Source of the DNA: an uncultured Armatimonadota bacterium
GTDB lineage: Bacteria; Armatimonadota; Fimbriimonadia; Fimbriimonadales; Fimbriimonadaceae
Reading direction: 5' to 3'
NCBI GenBank assembly: GCA_903927025.1
Contig: CAIYLG010000052.1
Location: forward strand, 1-64,000
DNA: 64,000 nt
Position 1 is the stretch's first letter. Every line of letters begins with the position of its first letter. Below are positions 25,279 through 34,742 of this stretch, in pieces. The notes below the pieces were generated by a model that saw only the letters and a list, made by a program, of their open reading frames with translations, was not told where the DNA came from and ran no database searches. The translations under genes and the position numbers were made by a program.

Positions 25279-26007
25279 CTAAGATCGGTCCCCAGCCAAT
25301 GGCTGCCAATCTGAGACGGGGCCATTTGGAAGGATTGGGGATGAGAATCGAACCCGGCCGGTCCACGGTGTGCTCTGACCGGTCACTTCGAGCTGATAGT
25401 GAAGCACGCTGCAGTTGGTGAGATGCCTCTCTGTGAGCCTGGAAGCTGTTTCAGCCGTTAGATGCTCAAGAATGAGCTGAAGCGTCTTCATCGTTCCGCC
25501 GTGAGTCACCAGGATGACCTTGCCGCTCGGATGCTCTGTCCAGAGATCTTCCAAAAAGGCATGGCACCTTGGAATCATGTCCAGGACGCTTTCTGCGCCA
25601 GGGAACTCTCCTTTCCAACTAAAGCCGCCGCACATGGAAAGATCTTGAAGGTACTGGGTGACCGTGTAAGTGGGTAGCCCTGGCGTCCAGTAGGTGCCCC
25701 AATCACGCTCTCGAAGTCGCTCATCGAGAATCCAGTGGTCCTTTCGGATTCCTAGGTTTGCCGCCGTCTGTCTGCTGCGCTTAAACGGAGACACATACCT
25801 GCCGTCAAAGTGCGGAGAGATGTTCTCACGAATCCACAGGCCGGCCACCCTCGCCTGCTCGATGCCGCGCTGCGTCAAATCCCAGGCGGATTCGTCGGTT
25901 TCAAACCGTATCTGGTACTCGAGCAGAGTGGTATCGCCGTGGTGGGCCAGATCTGACGCATGATTCCTCACGGACTCGCCGTGCCTCACAATTGCCAGAT
26001 CCAGCAT
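25279..26007 (-). CDS. Histidine phosphatase (phosphoglycerate mutase-like) family protein
   Basis: 242 residues. The phospho-His motif LAIVRHGESVRNHAS (R-H at 8-9) opens the protein; RYVSPFKRSRQTAANLG, an RERDWGTYWTPG block and the second catalytic His in VILVTHGGTMKTLQL complete the branch 1 site. The substrate may be a phosphosugar or another small phosphate ester. It starts 8 bp after xylA on the same strand, a possible link to sugar phosphate metabolism. Confidence 0.9.
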   Translation of the reverse strand: MLDLAIVRHGESVRNHASDLAHHGDTTLLEYQIRFETDESAWDLTQRGIEQARVAGLWIRENISPHFDGRYVSPFKRSRQTAANLGIRKDHWILDERLRERDWGTYWTPGLPTYTVTQYLQDLSMCGGFSWKGEFPGAESVLDMIPRCHAFLEDLWTEHPSGKVILVTHGGTMKTLQLILEHLTAETASRLTERHLTNCSVLHYQLEVTGQSTPWTGRVRFSSPILPNGPVSDWQPLAGDRS

Positions 26008-26015
26008 AGGTGCCC

Positions 26016-27347
26016 TTACAGAATGAACTCGTTGATCAAGTTCTCAAGCCGCTCTTGACGTCCCGACTTTCGAACCGGCTCGCCGTGGCGAAGCACGTGG
26101 TCTTCGCAGTCGGCAAAGGTTCGATGGCCACTCATGACCTTTTCGCCAAAGCCGTGGCTCCAACCCGAATATCTTTCCTCTACGACGGCTTCAAGGCGGC
26201 CGTCGTCGATGATTGCCTGTGCAATTTCCAAGCCACGAGCGAAGGCGTCCATGCCGCCGATGTGGGCGTAGAACAGGTCTTCGGTATCAATCGACTGCCT
26301 TCTGACCTTTGCGTCAAAATTCAAGCCACCAGTGGTGAAGCCGCCCATGGCGAGGATCTCCAGCATGATCTGCGTGGTCAGGTAGACGTTGGTGGGGAAC
26401 TGGTCGGTATCCCATCCGATGAGTTCGTCGCCCGTGTTGGCGTCAACACTACCGAGAATCCCAGCTTCTCTGGCCGCTCGAAGTTCGTGTTGCATCGTGT
26501 GCCCAGCGAGTGTGGCGTGGTTGGTCTCTAGGTTCAGTTTGAGGTGATCCATGAGGTCAAACTCCCGGAGGAAGTTGAGGCACGCTTCGGTGTCGCTGTC
26601 GTACTGGTGCTTGGTCGGCTCCATTGGCTTGGGCTCAATATAGAATTGGCCGGTAAACCCGATCTCTTTCTTGTAGTTCACTGCCATGTGCAGGAGCCGG
26701 GCGAACTGAGCGCGCTCGTGCTGCATCCGGGTGTTCCAAAGAGTGTCGTAGCCTTCACGTCCGCCCCAGAATGTGTAGCCGATGCCACCAAGCTTGTGGG
26801 TGGCATCCATTGCGTGCTTTACCTGGGCGGCGGCATAGGCGAAAACGTTAGGGTCTGGGTTGGTGGAGGCTCCAGCCTGATAGCGAGGATGGCTAAACAG
26901 GTTAGCGGTGCCCCATAGCAACTTTACGCCGGTCTCCTTCTGCTTCACCTCCGCGTAGTCCACGACCTCTTGAAGGATCTTGCAGGAGTCCGCGAAGTCG
27001 GTTCCCTCAGGAGCGATGTCGCGGTCATGGAAGCACCAATATTCGACGCCCAGCTTGGTGAAGAACTCGAATGCCGCGTCCATCGTGTTCTTAGCGCGCT
27101 CAATCGGGTCGGATGCCGCATCCCAGCCGCGTACCATCGTGGGAAGACCAAACGGGTCGCTTCCTGTTGCCTTGAAAGTGTGCCAGTAGCAAACGGTAAA
27201 GCGCAAATGCTCGCGCATCGTCTTGCCGCCCACAACCTTATTGGGATCGTAATGCTTGAAGGCCAGCGGGTTCTTGCTGGTCGGCCCCTCATAGGCCACA
27301 GTGCCAGAGACTTCAGGGAAGTATGCCATCGCTTTGTAGCTTGGCAT
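26016..27347 (-). CDS. xylA: Xylose isomerase
   Basis: Converts D-xylose to D-xylulose (and often glucose to fructose). 443 residues, the class II length. Key motifs: YWCFHDRDIAPEG (catalytic His-Asp pair), FWGGREGYDTLWNT, IEPKPMEPTKHQYD (metal ligand Glu), LNLETNHATLAGHTMQHEL, DANTGDELIGWDTDQFP and GLNFDAKVRRQS. No xylulokinase is visible in the window, so the rest of the pathway is elsewhere. It starts 18 bp after the AIM24-family gene and precedes the histidine phosphatase by 8 bp. Confidence 0.97.
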   Translation of the reverse strand: MPSYKAMAYFPEVSGTVAYEGPTSKNPLAFKHYDPNKVVGGKTMREHLRFTVCYWHTFKATGSDPFGLPTMVRGWDAASDPIERAKNTMDAAFEFFTKLGVEYWCFHDRDIAPEGTDFADSCKILQEVVDYAEVKQKETGVKLLWGTANLFSHPRYQAGASTNPDPNVFAYAAAQVKHAMDATHKLGGIGYTFWGGREGYDTLWNTRMQHERAQFARLLHMAVNYKKEIGFTGQFYIEPKPMEPTKHQYDSDTEACLNFLREFDLMDHLKLNLETNHATLAGHTMQHELRAAREAGILGSVDANTGDELIGWDTDQFPTNVYLTTQIMLEILAMGGFTTGGLNFDAKVRRQSIDTEDLFYAHIGGMDAFARGLEIAQAIIDDGRLEAVVEERYSGWSHGFGEKVMSGHRTFADCEDHVLRHGEPVRKSGRQERLENLINEFIL

Positions 27348-27365
27348 ACCCGATGCGTTTTGGTC

Positions 27366-28061
27366 CTATTTTGCTTCGGTTAAGTGTACGTACATGGACT
27401 GAACACCCAGTCTTCCGGGCCCCGTGAAGCGGTTAAACACCAACTGACCTGCACTCGCGAAGATCCCGGAGCTTAGGGACTGAACGACAGTTTCCATTCT
27501 CACACTCGGGTCCTTGTAGATCCATCCGCCCGGTTCGACATCAATTTGCTGACCTGGCGCGAGGTTCAGTTCAAATACGTTTCCGTATCCATGAAGCCAA
27601 AGGATGCCCTCATTGGCCATGCAGGTGAACGTGTCGATGAATAAGCCCGTGCCCGAGAACATGATGTTGGCGAAGCCCTTAATTCGATTGAATGTGAAAT
27701 CCAAACTGTCAGTTGCGGCGAGCCATTGGTGCTCCCGGACGTCCAGAGACTGTCCCCTTTGCAGGTGCATCCCGAAAACATGCCCGGCACCATCTCGGCT
27801 GAAGCCAATCTGCCCGGGGCCGCCGGCCTGAACCATGACAATCGGCATTCCAGAGATCACTCGCTTAAATGCGCCAGCTAGCTTTTTGACCCCAATTTGA
27901 ACCTGCGGATCCTTCCAAAGCAAAATATGATGTTCAAAGTAGACCGGCATCGCTGAGAGCTCAAGGTGAAGAACTGGAACGAGTTCTCCTTCGACGTGGT
28001 AGGTCACCCCGGCGAACATCTCATCATGAACCGACGTTGGTTTGAGTATGGGAACTGGCAT
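27366..28061 (-). CDS. AIM24 family protein
   Basis: 231 residues of beta-rich AIM24/TIGR00266 fold with the repeated Gly motifs GGPGQIGFSRDGAGHVFGMHL, ANIMFSGTGLFIDTFTC and EPGGWIYKDPSVRMET. Bacterial members have no established role; the yeast relative is mitochondrial. It lies between the MacB-type ATPase gene (29 bp upstream) and xylA (18 bp downstream), all on the minus strand. Confidence 0.85.
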   Translation of the reverse strand: MPVPILKPTSVHDEMFAGVTYHVEGELVPVLHLELSAMPVYFEHHILLWKDPQVQIGVKKLAGAFKRVISGMPIVMVQAGGPGQIGFSRDGAGHVFGMHLQRGQSLDVREHQWLAATDSLDFTFNRIKGFANIMFSGTGLFIDTFTCMANEGILWLHGYGNVFELNLAPGQQIDVEPGGWIYKDPSVRMETVVQSLSSGIFASAGQLVFNRFTGPGRLGVQSMYVHLTEAK

Positions 28062-28089
28062 GGTTCCCGCAGTCTACTACGCTAGTTGG

Positions 28090-28851
28090 CTAGCGAGCGA
28101 CAGGAGGGACGGCACCCGCGACAGCATCCGGATCTGGCATCTTGTCCAGCATCTCTCGGGCATTAACCTGGTTCTGGACCTTCTCATCCACCTGAACTCG
28201 GCCGTCGCGGAAACGAATAATCCGCTTGCAGTGCAGGGCGATATCCTCTTCGTGAGTGACGATGACGACGGTCTTGCCCTGTTGGTTAAGGTCTTGGAAC
28301 AGCGCCATGATCTCCTCGCTGGTATGGGAGTCAAGGTTTCCAGTGGGCTCGTCAGCAAGAAGAAGAACGGGATCGTTCACGATCGCGCGTGCGATTGCGA
28401 CCCGCTGCTGCTGACCACCGGAGAGTTCACTTGGCTTGTGATCCATCCGCTGGCCGAGTCCCACTTTCTGAAGTGCCGCTTTTGAACGCTCAATTCGGTT
28501 CTTGGCATTGGCGTACATCAGGGGAAGCTCTACATTCTTGATCGCGCTGGTGCGGGGAAGCAGGTTGAAGTTTTGGAAGATGAAGCCTAGGTACCGATTT
28601 CGCACATCTGCAAGCTCATTGTCTCCCATTCGGGCGACAGCTTCGCCGTTGAGCAGGTACTCGCCGCTTGAGGGTCGGTCCAAACACCCAAGCAGGTTCA
28701 TAAACGTGGACTTGCCCGATCCGGATGGGCCCATGATCGCGACAAATTCGCCTTCGTCGATCGTGAGATCCAGGGCACGGAGGGCGTGGACCACCTGGTC
28801 GCCCATGACGTAGTCTTTGCACAGTTTATGAACTTCGATAATGTGGGCCAT
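28090..28851 (-). CDS. MacB/LolD-type ABC transporter ATPase
   Basis: 253 residues. Walker [17 protein letters not shown], signature [18 protein letters not shown], Walker [17 protein letters not shown] and switch [12 protein letters not shown]. The family works with FtsX-fold permeases to drive extracytoplasmic transport or lipoprotein release. Its partner permease gene ends 100 bp upstream on the same strand and an HlyD/MacA adaptor and TolC precede that, so this is the motor of a tripartite pump. The C terminus carries about 30 extra residues ([20 protein letters not shown]) beyond the core. Confidence 0.94.
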   Translation of the reverse strand: MAHIIEVHKLCKDYVMGDQVVHALRALDLTIDEGEFVAIMGPSGSGKSTFMNLLGCLDRPSSGEYLLNGEAVARMGDNELADVRNRYLGFIFQNFNLLPRTSAIKNVELPLMYANAKNRIERSKAALQKVGLGQRMDHKPSELSGGQQQRVAIARAIVNDPVLLLADEPTGNLDSHTSEEIMALFQDLNQQGKTVVIVTHEEDIALHCKRIIRFRDGRVQVDEKVQNQVNAREMLDKMPDPDAVAGAVPPVAR

Positions 28852-28950
28852 GGGAGATTTCAGGCTGGAGTCGGTTTGTATTCTGGCTGGAGAAGCTCCG
28901 CCAAGCCTGTAGGCTTACGGAATTGTGCTGCAAAGAGTTTCAAATAGGGC

Positions 28951-30162
28951 TCATTCGTACCGCAGTGCCTCGATCGGCTCAAGTCGACTGGCACGAAGCG
29001 CAGGATAGAGTCCGAAGAACAAGCCCACTCCGGCACTGAAGCCAAAGGCGATGAGAATAGCTTGAGAATTGACGAGAGGCGGCACCTTGAGCAGACCGGA
29101 GATTGCAAAGACGGCAACCGTACCGAGCGCAATGCCGATGAATCCACCGACTGAGCACATGACCACGCTCTCAAGCAGGAATTGCCCCAGAATGCTCTCT
29201 CGCTTCGCGCCCAGTGCTTTTCGAAGTCCAATTTCTCGGGTTCGCTCCGTCACCGAGACGAGCATGATATTCATGATTCCGATTCCGCCAACCAACAGCG
29301 AAATGGAGGCGATGCCGGCAAGGAGGATGCTGAGAAGCTGGGTCTGCTTCTTCATCGTTTCGATCCAGTCTCCCTGGTTCATCACGCGAAATAGCGGTTC
29401 TCCGCTGGCATTCTTCCGCTTTTTAGCGAGCGAATCCTCTACCTGTTGCTGGGTGATGGGTAACAGTTCTGAGTTGCGCCCCTGGATCATGATCATGTCC
29501 AAGTCACGCCGACCCAAGAGGCGATGCTTGGCGGTGGCGAGTGGAATATAGATCTGATCGTCAGGATTCCAGTTGCCGGTGCCGCCCTTATAGGCGCAAA
29601 CACCGACCACTTCAAACGTCTCGTTCTTAATGCGGATCATCGTGCCCACCGCATTCTCGTTCTCGCCGAAAAGCTCCGTGAACGCCACCCAGCCGAGAAC
29701 GCACACACGGTTTGCCTTGGCTTCGTCGTTAAACGTGTACCAGTGGCCAGCGTGCATCTTCGTCGCATTTCGAATGATCGCGATCTGAGGCTCTCCACCT
29801 GTAATCTGGGTCATGTAACTGGTCGACTTGTGCTTAGTCATCGCCCGTGACCCTACGCTTCCGGTGATGAACGCAATCAGAGGGACGTCCTTTTTGAGCC
29901 GAGGAACATCCTCTTCTTTGAGCGTTGGCATGTCCGATGCCAACCCGACACCTCCTCTCCGCCAGTTGGGGAACACCATGAGCATGTTGGTCCCCATGAC
30001 CTCGATCTGCTCCATAGACTTGCGCTTGGTACCCTCGCCGATTCCAATCATCGCGATGACGCTTCCAACGCCAATCACGACACCTAGCATGGTGAGGAAC
30101 GATCTCAGCTTATTGGCGGAGACCGCTCGAAGTGCGGTTTGGATACTGTCGAGGAGGTTCAT
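28951..30162 (-). CDS. MacB-type ABC permease (FtsX fold)
   Basis: 403 residues: helix 1 after SIQTALRAVSANKLRSFLTMLGVVIGVGSV, a long periplasmic MacB core domain (about 50-260), then the FtsX-type triple helix with VGGIGIMNIMLVSVTERTREIGLRKALGAKR and FGLYPALRASRLEPIEALRYE. Unlike E. coli MacB the ATPase is a separate protein, encoded 99 bp downstream. The adaptor gene ends only 5 bp upstream. Mechanotransmission by this family pushes substrate (macrolides, peptides, lipoproteins) through the adaptor and outer-membrane channel. Confidence 0.94.
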   Translation of the reverse strand: MNLLDSIQTALRAVSANKLRSFLTMLGVVIGVGSVIAMIGIGEGTKRKSMEQIEVMGTNMLMVFPNWRRGGVGLASDMPTLKEEDVPRLKKDVPLIAFITGSVGSRAMTKHKSTSYMTQITGGEPQIAIIRNATKMHAGHWYTFNDEAKANRVCVLGWVAFTELFGENENAVGTMIRIKNETFEVVGVCAYKGGTGNWNPDDQIYIPLATAKHRLLGRRDLDMIMIQGRNSELLPITQQQVEDSLAKKRKNASGEPLFRVMNQGDWIETMKKQTQLLSILLAGIASISLLVGGIGIMNIMLVSVTERTREIGLRKALGAKRESILGQFLLESVVMCSVGGFIGIALGTVAVFAISGLLKVPPLVNSQAILIAFGFSAGVGLFFGLYPALRASRLEPIEALRYE

Positions 30163-30167
30163 GGCTG

Positions 30168-31865
30168 CTACTTCGTGGTGGCGTGCTGCTTCTTGGTGCG
30201 TGAGGGGCCTCCGCCAACAAGACCACCGCCTTGTTCCGCTTCCACCATCTTCTTCTGCGTGGCCTTAAGCTCTTCCATGTCAATCTCGGCGATCACGACT
30301 TCTTCTCCTGCCTTGAGGCCCGACTTAATTTCTACGACGTCGTTGCCAATATCTCCCACAACGACCTTTCGAGATTCTGGTTTGAGGGGATCTTTGGTCT
30401 TTACACGAACCGTGTCTCCATCCTGAAGCGCCTGGTTCGGAATCGCGATGATATTGGTCTTCTGCATCGTGATGAATTCGCAGGTTGCGTTCATCCCCGG
30501 GACGAGCTGAATCTTGGCACCCGGCAGAACTTTAACCCGGACTTTGACGCTCGTGACATTATTCGCCGTAATCGCGGCTGGGCTCACTCGGGTGACGATG
30601 CCCGGCACTGACTCGCCTCGGTAGGCATCGGCCACGATGCGCACAGACTGGCCCACTTTCACATTGGAAACATCCGCTTCGTCCACAGCGCAGTCCACAA
30701 ACAGTTTGGTGACGTCGCTGATCTGAACAAGGCTTGTGCCCTGCGCGAAGGTGCTGGTCCCAGGAGGAATGATCGTGCCTTCCTCAAGGTATTTGAGGGT
30801 AACAACGCCATCGCGCGGCGCCAGAACCGTGGTGCTGTCCAACTGCACCTTGGCGTTTGCCAGCGAGACTTTGTTTCGAACGGTTGCGGCTCGAGCTTGG
30901 AGGATGTCGCTGTGGCGAACCTCGATCTGCATCTCATTGTCGAGAGCTTTCTGGAGAGCAATCTCAGCGCTGCGGATATTCTTTTGAGCTTCTTGGTAGC
31001 TTGTTCGGCTGACGTCGTTCTCCGTTGCATTGGTCTTCGCCTGCTGCACGGCAGTCTGTAGCCTGGCAACGTTAAGTCTTTCTGCCTGAAGCTGGGAGGA
31101 AATGTCAGACTCCAGCGTCGTCATCTTCTGCTGGGCGGTGTCGTAGGCAGCTTGAGCTGCTTCTGCAGCGGCGTCTGCTTTTTCGACCGCAGATCCGGGC
31201 ACATAGCCTTTTGCGTAAAGGTTCTTCTGTCGGGCAAGGTCGGCGACCGCTTCGGCTCGCTGAGCTTTGGCCTGGTTGACTCCACCGGAAGCGTCTCGCC
31301 TCATTTGAGGAATCGTAACCTGCTCAAGCCGATGGAGGTTTGCAACCTCGGCATTGTAGTTAGCCTGCGCAGTGTCGACTGCGGCTTGGCTAAGTGCGGG
31401 CTGGCGCTTGTATTGAATCCCAGCGCGCTCCAGCCGGACCTTCATCGTTTCCAACGTCGCCCGAGCATCGGAAACTTCCGTTTTGCTCTGAGCGCGCTGG
31501 AGTTCGTAAGTCTTGGACGCCTGCTCTGTTTTCGCGTTGGAACTGGTTAAATCCGCGTCGGCCTGGTCATAGGCTGCCTTCGTGTCGGCAGGGTCGATCA
31601 CCGCGATGAGGTCGCCCTTCTTGACAATCGTTCCCTCGTCGACGGCAAGCTTGACAACGTTGCCGCCCGCTTTGGACTTTACGTCAACAGCAGTGAGAGC
31701 GACAACTTGCCCGGTCGCTGAGATTGACTTGACCAACTCGCCTGGCGCGACCGTCGCATACTTGTACTCAACTTCCGTGGTCTTTTCGGTTCCGCGAGAT
31801 TCGTAGGCCCAACCGCCAAGGATAAGGACTAAGACACCAATGATTAGGGCGATTTTAATTTTCAT
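30168..31865 (-). CDS. MacA/HlyD-type periplasmic adaptor
   Basis: 565 residues, longer than MacA (about 370) because of an extended coiled-coil hairpin. N-terminal membrane anchor MKIKIALIIGVLVLILGGWAYESRG, biotinyl-lipoyl half-motif (VVKLAVDEGTIVKKGDLIAVIDP), a helical hairpin of about 250 residues rich in Ala, Gln and Lys (ADLTSSNAKTEQASKTYELQ, then AEAAQAAYDTAQQKMTTLES), the second lipoyl half (TTVLAPRDGVVTLKYLEEGT) and beta-barrel and membrane-proximal domains. It joins the TolC channel gene upstream to the MacB permease gene downstream. The C-terminal Gly/Lys tail is low complexity. Confidence 0.93.
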   Translation of the reverse strand: MKIKIALIIGVLVLILGGWAYESRGTEKTTEVEYKYATVAPGELVKSISATGQVVALTAVDVKSKAGGNVVKLAVDEGTIVKKGDLIAVIDPADTKAAYDQADADLTSSNAKTEQASKTYELQRAQSKTEVSDARATLETMKVRLERAGIQYKRQPALSQAAVDTAQANYNAEVANLHRLEQVTIPQMRRDASGGVNQAKAQRAEAVADLARQKNLYAKGYVPGSAVEKADAAAEAAQAAYDTAQQKMTTLESDISSQLQAERLNVARLQTAVQQAKTNATENDVSRTSYQEAQKNIRSAEIALQKALDNEMQIEVRHSDILQARAATVRNKVSLANAKVQLDSTTVLAPRDGVVTLKYLEEGTIIPPGTSTFAQGTSLVQISDVTKLFVDCAVDEADVSNVKVGQSVRIVADAYRGESVPGIVTRVSPAAITANNVTSVKVRVKVLPGAKIQLVPGMNATCEFITMQKTNIIAIPNQALQDGDTVRVKTKDPLKPESRKVVVGDIGNDVVEIKSGLKAGEEVVIAEIDMEELKATQKKMVEAEQGGGLVGGGPSRTKKQHATTK

Positions 31866-31903
31866 TTGCGGTTTGACTGCTGGTGCAGCTCAACCCGCAT
31901 TGG

Positions 31904-33223
31904 CTATTCGCCAGGAATGGGTCGTCCGGTAACCAGCTTTAGATTCACATCGGAGATCCGATAGTCGTACAGAGCTTGAATCTGATTCGACTCGGCTGTG
32001 ACAAGGCTGACTTGCGCAGTAAGCACCTGCAACAGGTCATAGGCTCCCGCCTTTTGAGAGTCTACCGCCGCGTTGTAGTTTTTCTTAGCAGCATCCAATG
32101 CGATTTGTGCCGCATCCAGTCGCTCTGCGTTAGTCGCAATGTTCTTATACGCGGCTTCAATGTCAGCACGGACGGATCGCTCTGCCTGCTCCAGAGTTGC
32201 TTCGTCGGCACGGATGTTGTAGCCAATCTGTCTAGCGGCCGCTCGAAGACTTCCTCCGTCAAAAATTGGAATCGTGACCAGGAAGGTGAGTGTTCGATCC
32301 GAAAGCGATTGCGGAGTGATCTGCTCCGTGTACGTTGCGGCGACATTCGCGGAAATGGTCGCTTGTCTGTCTGCAAGGCGCTTCGAGAAATCTTCAGCCT
32401 GGATGTTCTTTCGCTGCGCGATGAGGTCCGGACGATTTCTAATGCCTTCAAGCAGGAGAGTTTCAAGCGTGTCTGCCGGAGCCGGCGCCTCAGAACCGTT
32501 GACCTTGGTCAGCTGAGGAAGTGGACTGTTCGAACTGAGTCCAAGGGTGGATTTCAGGGTGGCTGCCGCGTTCGTTGTCGTGTTCTTCGCGGTCAGCGCG
32601 CTTACACGTGCGTTCTGGTAGTCGGCGTTTGCCTGAAGCTCTTCGATCTGAGCGGCATCTCGGGCCTTGATTCGAGTTTGAGTCTGGTCGAGAATGGTCT
32701 GAGCTCGGCCGACTTCTGCCTGGGCGACGCGTTCCAGCTCTTGAGCTCGAAGTGTGTTGTAATACTGCTGAACGACGTTGAAGAGTGTGGTTCGAAGCAC
32801 CTGCTTGGCATTGTAGGCGCGTGCGTCTCGTGCCCGCTTCGCGGAGTTGACGCTAAAGTTCCTCTCACCGGTATCGAGCAGCGTCCAACTCGTGTTTAGG
32901 AATGTCTGAGCGCCTTCAGTTTGCAAAAAAGCGGTGTTGTTATTGGTAGCAAACTGCTGGCGGTCGCTGGTGTATTGATACTGCGTGTTGATGGTGGGAT
33001 AGAAGGCGGATAGCGCCTGAACCACTGCCGCGTCTCCAGCCTTGACCTGAAGGTACGCCGACTTGACGGTGCCGTTGTGGTCCTTAGCCAGTTTCAGGGC
33101 ATCGTCCAACGTCAAAACGTCCTGAGTGGACGTCTGACCCGCGGCAGCCATGGCGCTGCACACCACTGCGAAAACGAGCGCGGTGGTTCTAATTTGAAGG
33201 GAGCAGGGGACACGATATCGCAT
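31904..33223 (-). CDS. TolC-family outer-membrane efflux channel
   Basis: 439 residues with a signal peptide (TTALVFAVVCSAMAAAGQ) and two OEP repeats of long helices: LTLDDALKLAKDHNGTVK and TLLDTGERNFSVNSAKRARD, then LLEGIRNRPDLIAQRKNIQ and IPIFDGGSLRAAARQIGYN. These form the alpha-barrel tunnel. It is the first gene of the pump operon (TolC, adaptor, permease, ATPase), 38 bp ahead of the adaptor gene. Confidence 0.94.
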   Translation of the reverse strand: MRYRVPCSLQIRTTALVFAVVCSAMAAAGQTSTQDVLTLDDALKLAKDHNGTVKSAYLQVKAGDAAVVQALSAFYPTINTQYQYTSDRQQFATNNNTAFLQTEGAQTFLNTSWTLLDTGERNFSVNSAKRARDARAYNAKQVLRTTLFNVVQQYYNTLRAQELERVAQAEVGRAQTILDQTQTRIKARDAAQIEELQANADYQNARVSALTAKNTTTNAAATLKSTLGLSSNSPLPQLTKVNGSEAPAPADTLETLLLEGIRNRPDLIAQRKNIQAEDFSKRLADRQATISANVAATYTEQITPQSLSDRTLTFLVTIPIFDGGSLRAAARQIGYNIRADEATLEQAERSVRADIEAAYKNIATNAERLDAAQIALDAAKKNYNAAVDSQKAGAYDLLQVLTAQVSLVTAESNQIQALYDYRISDVNLKLVTGRPIPGE

Positions 33224-33274
33224 GAGCGTATGACCTTACCGTTTAGAGGAACCCAAAGTTGCGATTGAATTTCG

Positions 33275-33310
33275 TTTGATGCAAGGAAGCGCAAACTCCC
33301 TTGCATCAAA
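33275..33310 (-). terminator. Hairpin terminator after purA
   Basis: A perfect 12-bp stem (33275-33286 with 33299-33310) around a 12-nt loop, 10 bp downstream of the purA stop on the minus strand. No strong U-run follows, so its strength is uncertain; it separates purA from the efflux operon. Confidence 0.6.
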
Positions 33311-33319
33311 ACCGAGAAT

Positions 33320-34618
33320 TCAGGAGATTTTGCCCCAGATCAACTCAGGCTTAACCACGATCGTCTCCTCGCGGTCCGGACCAATGCTGACAATCGCGAC
33401 CGGAGTTTTCGTCTGGTCAGCGACGAACTCTAGGTAGCGGCGAGCGCTTGCGGGCAGGTCGCTAAGCGACCGGCACTGCTGCAGATCTCCATCCCAACCT
33501 TCCATCTCCTCGTAGTGAGGCTTTACCTTGGCGAAGTCCCAGACGTTGGCGGGGATGTGATCAATCTGACCACCCTCGTAGTCGTAACTGGTGGCAACCT
33601 TCACCTTCTCGATTCCACTGAGAACGTCGAGTCGGGTGACAACGAGTCCGCTGAGGGAATTGAGCCTGCAAGCCTGCTTGAGCACCACAAGGTCCAGCCA
33701 TCCACAGCGCCGTCCGCGGCCGGTCACGGTGCCGTATTCCTGCCCCTTGTCTCGGATGAACTCGCCAACCGAGTCGAAAAGCTCCGTAGGGAACGGGCCT
33801 GAGCCGACTCGAGTGGTGTATGCCTTGCAAACACCCAAAACAGACTGCAGCGCCAGCGGGCCCACGCCCGTGCCCAAGCATGCGCCGCCTGCAACTGGGT
33901 GAGAACTGGTGACGTACGGGTAAGTGCCCGAGTCGAGGTCCAGGAATGTGCCCTGGGCGCCCTCAAACAGCACCTTCTTGTTGGCTTCAACAGCTTCGGA
34001 GACCACCACTTCGGTATCCACTACGTAGGGGCGAATTCGGTCCGCGTAAGTCGAATATTCTGCGTACAGCTGATCAAAATCGACCTGCGGAGATCCAAAC
34101 ATCTCAAGAAGCCGATTCTTGTAGGCGAGTACTTCGCGAAGGCGCATGGCGAACAGCTCCGGCTGGACGTACTCGCCCATACGGATGCCAAATCGCGCTA
34201 CCTTGTCTTGGTAGGCCGGGCCAATCCCACGGGAAGTTGTCCCAATCTTGTTCTCACCGCGTGCCTCTTCTTCCAGAGCGTCGAGCATCCGGTGGTATGG
34301 GAAAACCACGTGGGCGGCAGATGAGATCATCAGAGTGCCCAAGTCCGACTTCTGAGCCAGGGTTCGATCCCACTCTTCCAGAAGCCCCTTGGGGCAAACC
34401 ACCATGCCGCTGCCGATGATGGCAACGGTTCCGGGGTGCAGAATTCCCGCTGGAATCAGCTGGAACTTGTAAGTCTTACCTCCGGTGATAACGGTGTGTC
34501 CCGCGTTGTTGCCTCCGGCAAATCGCACGACGACATCGGCCTGACTGCCAAGGACATCTACAAGCTTTCCTTTGGCTTCATCGCCCCACTGGGCACCGAC
34601 TATAACGAGTGTTGGCAT
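33320..34618 (-). CDS. purA: Adenylosuccinate synthetase
   Basis: Condenses IMP and aspartate with GTP to adenylosuccinate, the first committed AMP step. Start set at ATG 34618 (preceded by GGGAG about 8 bases away) because the family begins MPTLVIVGAQWGDEAKGKLVD, the P-loop with the catalytic Asp; the frame extends further to 34750. Other signatures: NNAGHTVITGGKTYKFQLIPAGIL, GTTSRGIGPAYQDKVAR, LFEGAQGTFLDLDSGTYPYVTSS and GRRCGWLDLVVLK. 432 residues, normal size. A terminator lies just upstream (34665-34703), so its promoter must sit in the following 50 bp or transcription reads through. Confidence 0.97.
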   Translation of the reverse strand: MPTLVIVGAQWGDEAKGKLVDVLGSQADVVVRFAGGNNAGHTVITGGKTYKFQLIPAGILHPGTVAIIGSGMVVCPKGLLEEWDRTLAQKSDLGTLMISSAAHVVFPYHRMLDALEEEARGENKIGTTSRGIGPAYQDKVARFGIRMGEYVQPELFAMRLREVLAYKNRLLEMFGSPQVDFDQLYAEYSTYADRIRPYVVDTEVVVSEAVEANKKVLFEGAQGTFLDLDSGTYPYVTSSHPVAGGACLGTGVGPLALQSVLGVCKAYTTRVGSGPFPTELFDSVGEFIRDKGQEYGTVTGRGRRCGWLDLVVLKQACRLNSLSGLVVTRLDVLSGIEKVKVATSYDYEGGQIDHIPANVWDFAKVKPHYEEMEGWDGDLQQCRSLSDLPASARRYLEFVADQTKTPVAIVSIGPDREETIVVKPELIWGKIS

Positions 34619-34664
34619 GTTGCTTTCTCCCAGGAGAACAGCGCCGGCCGATACCTTCAGGCAC

Positions 34665-34703
34665 AAAAAAACCGGCGCCACCCTCGCGTCGAGGATCCGC
34701 CGG
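34665..34703 (-). terminator. Rho-independent terminator upstream of purA
   Basis: On the minus strand an outer CCGGCG/CGCCGG stem (34672-34677 with 34698-34703) and an inner CCTCG/CGAGG stem lead straight into seven T residues (34671-34665). It follows the MFS gene stop (34743) and lies only 46 bp before the purA start, so it either ends the MFS transcript or acts as an attenuator for purA. I favour simple termination. Confidence 0.75.
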
Positions 34704-34742
34704 CTTGAGGCGAAATCCCCCTCAGAGCCGTTGAGCCTTATC

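Noticed and set aside
31976-32899. 307-codon plus-strand open frame
   Set aside because: Antisense to the TolC-family gene, rich in Arg, Cys and Ser, no recognisable feature.
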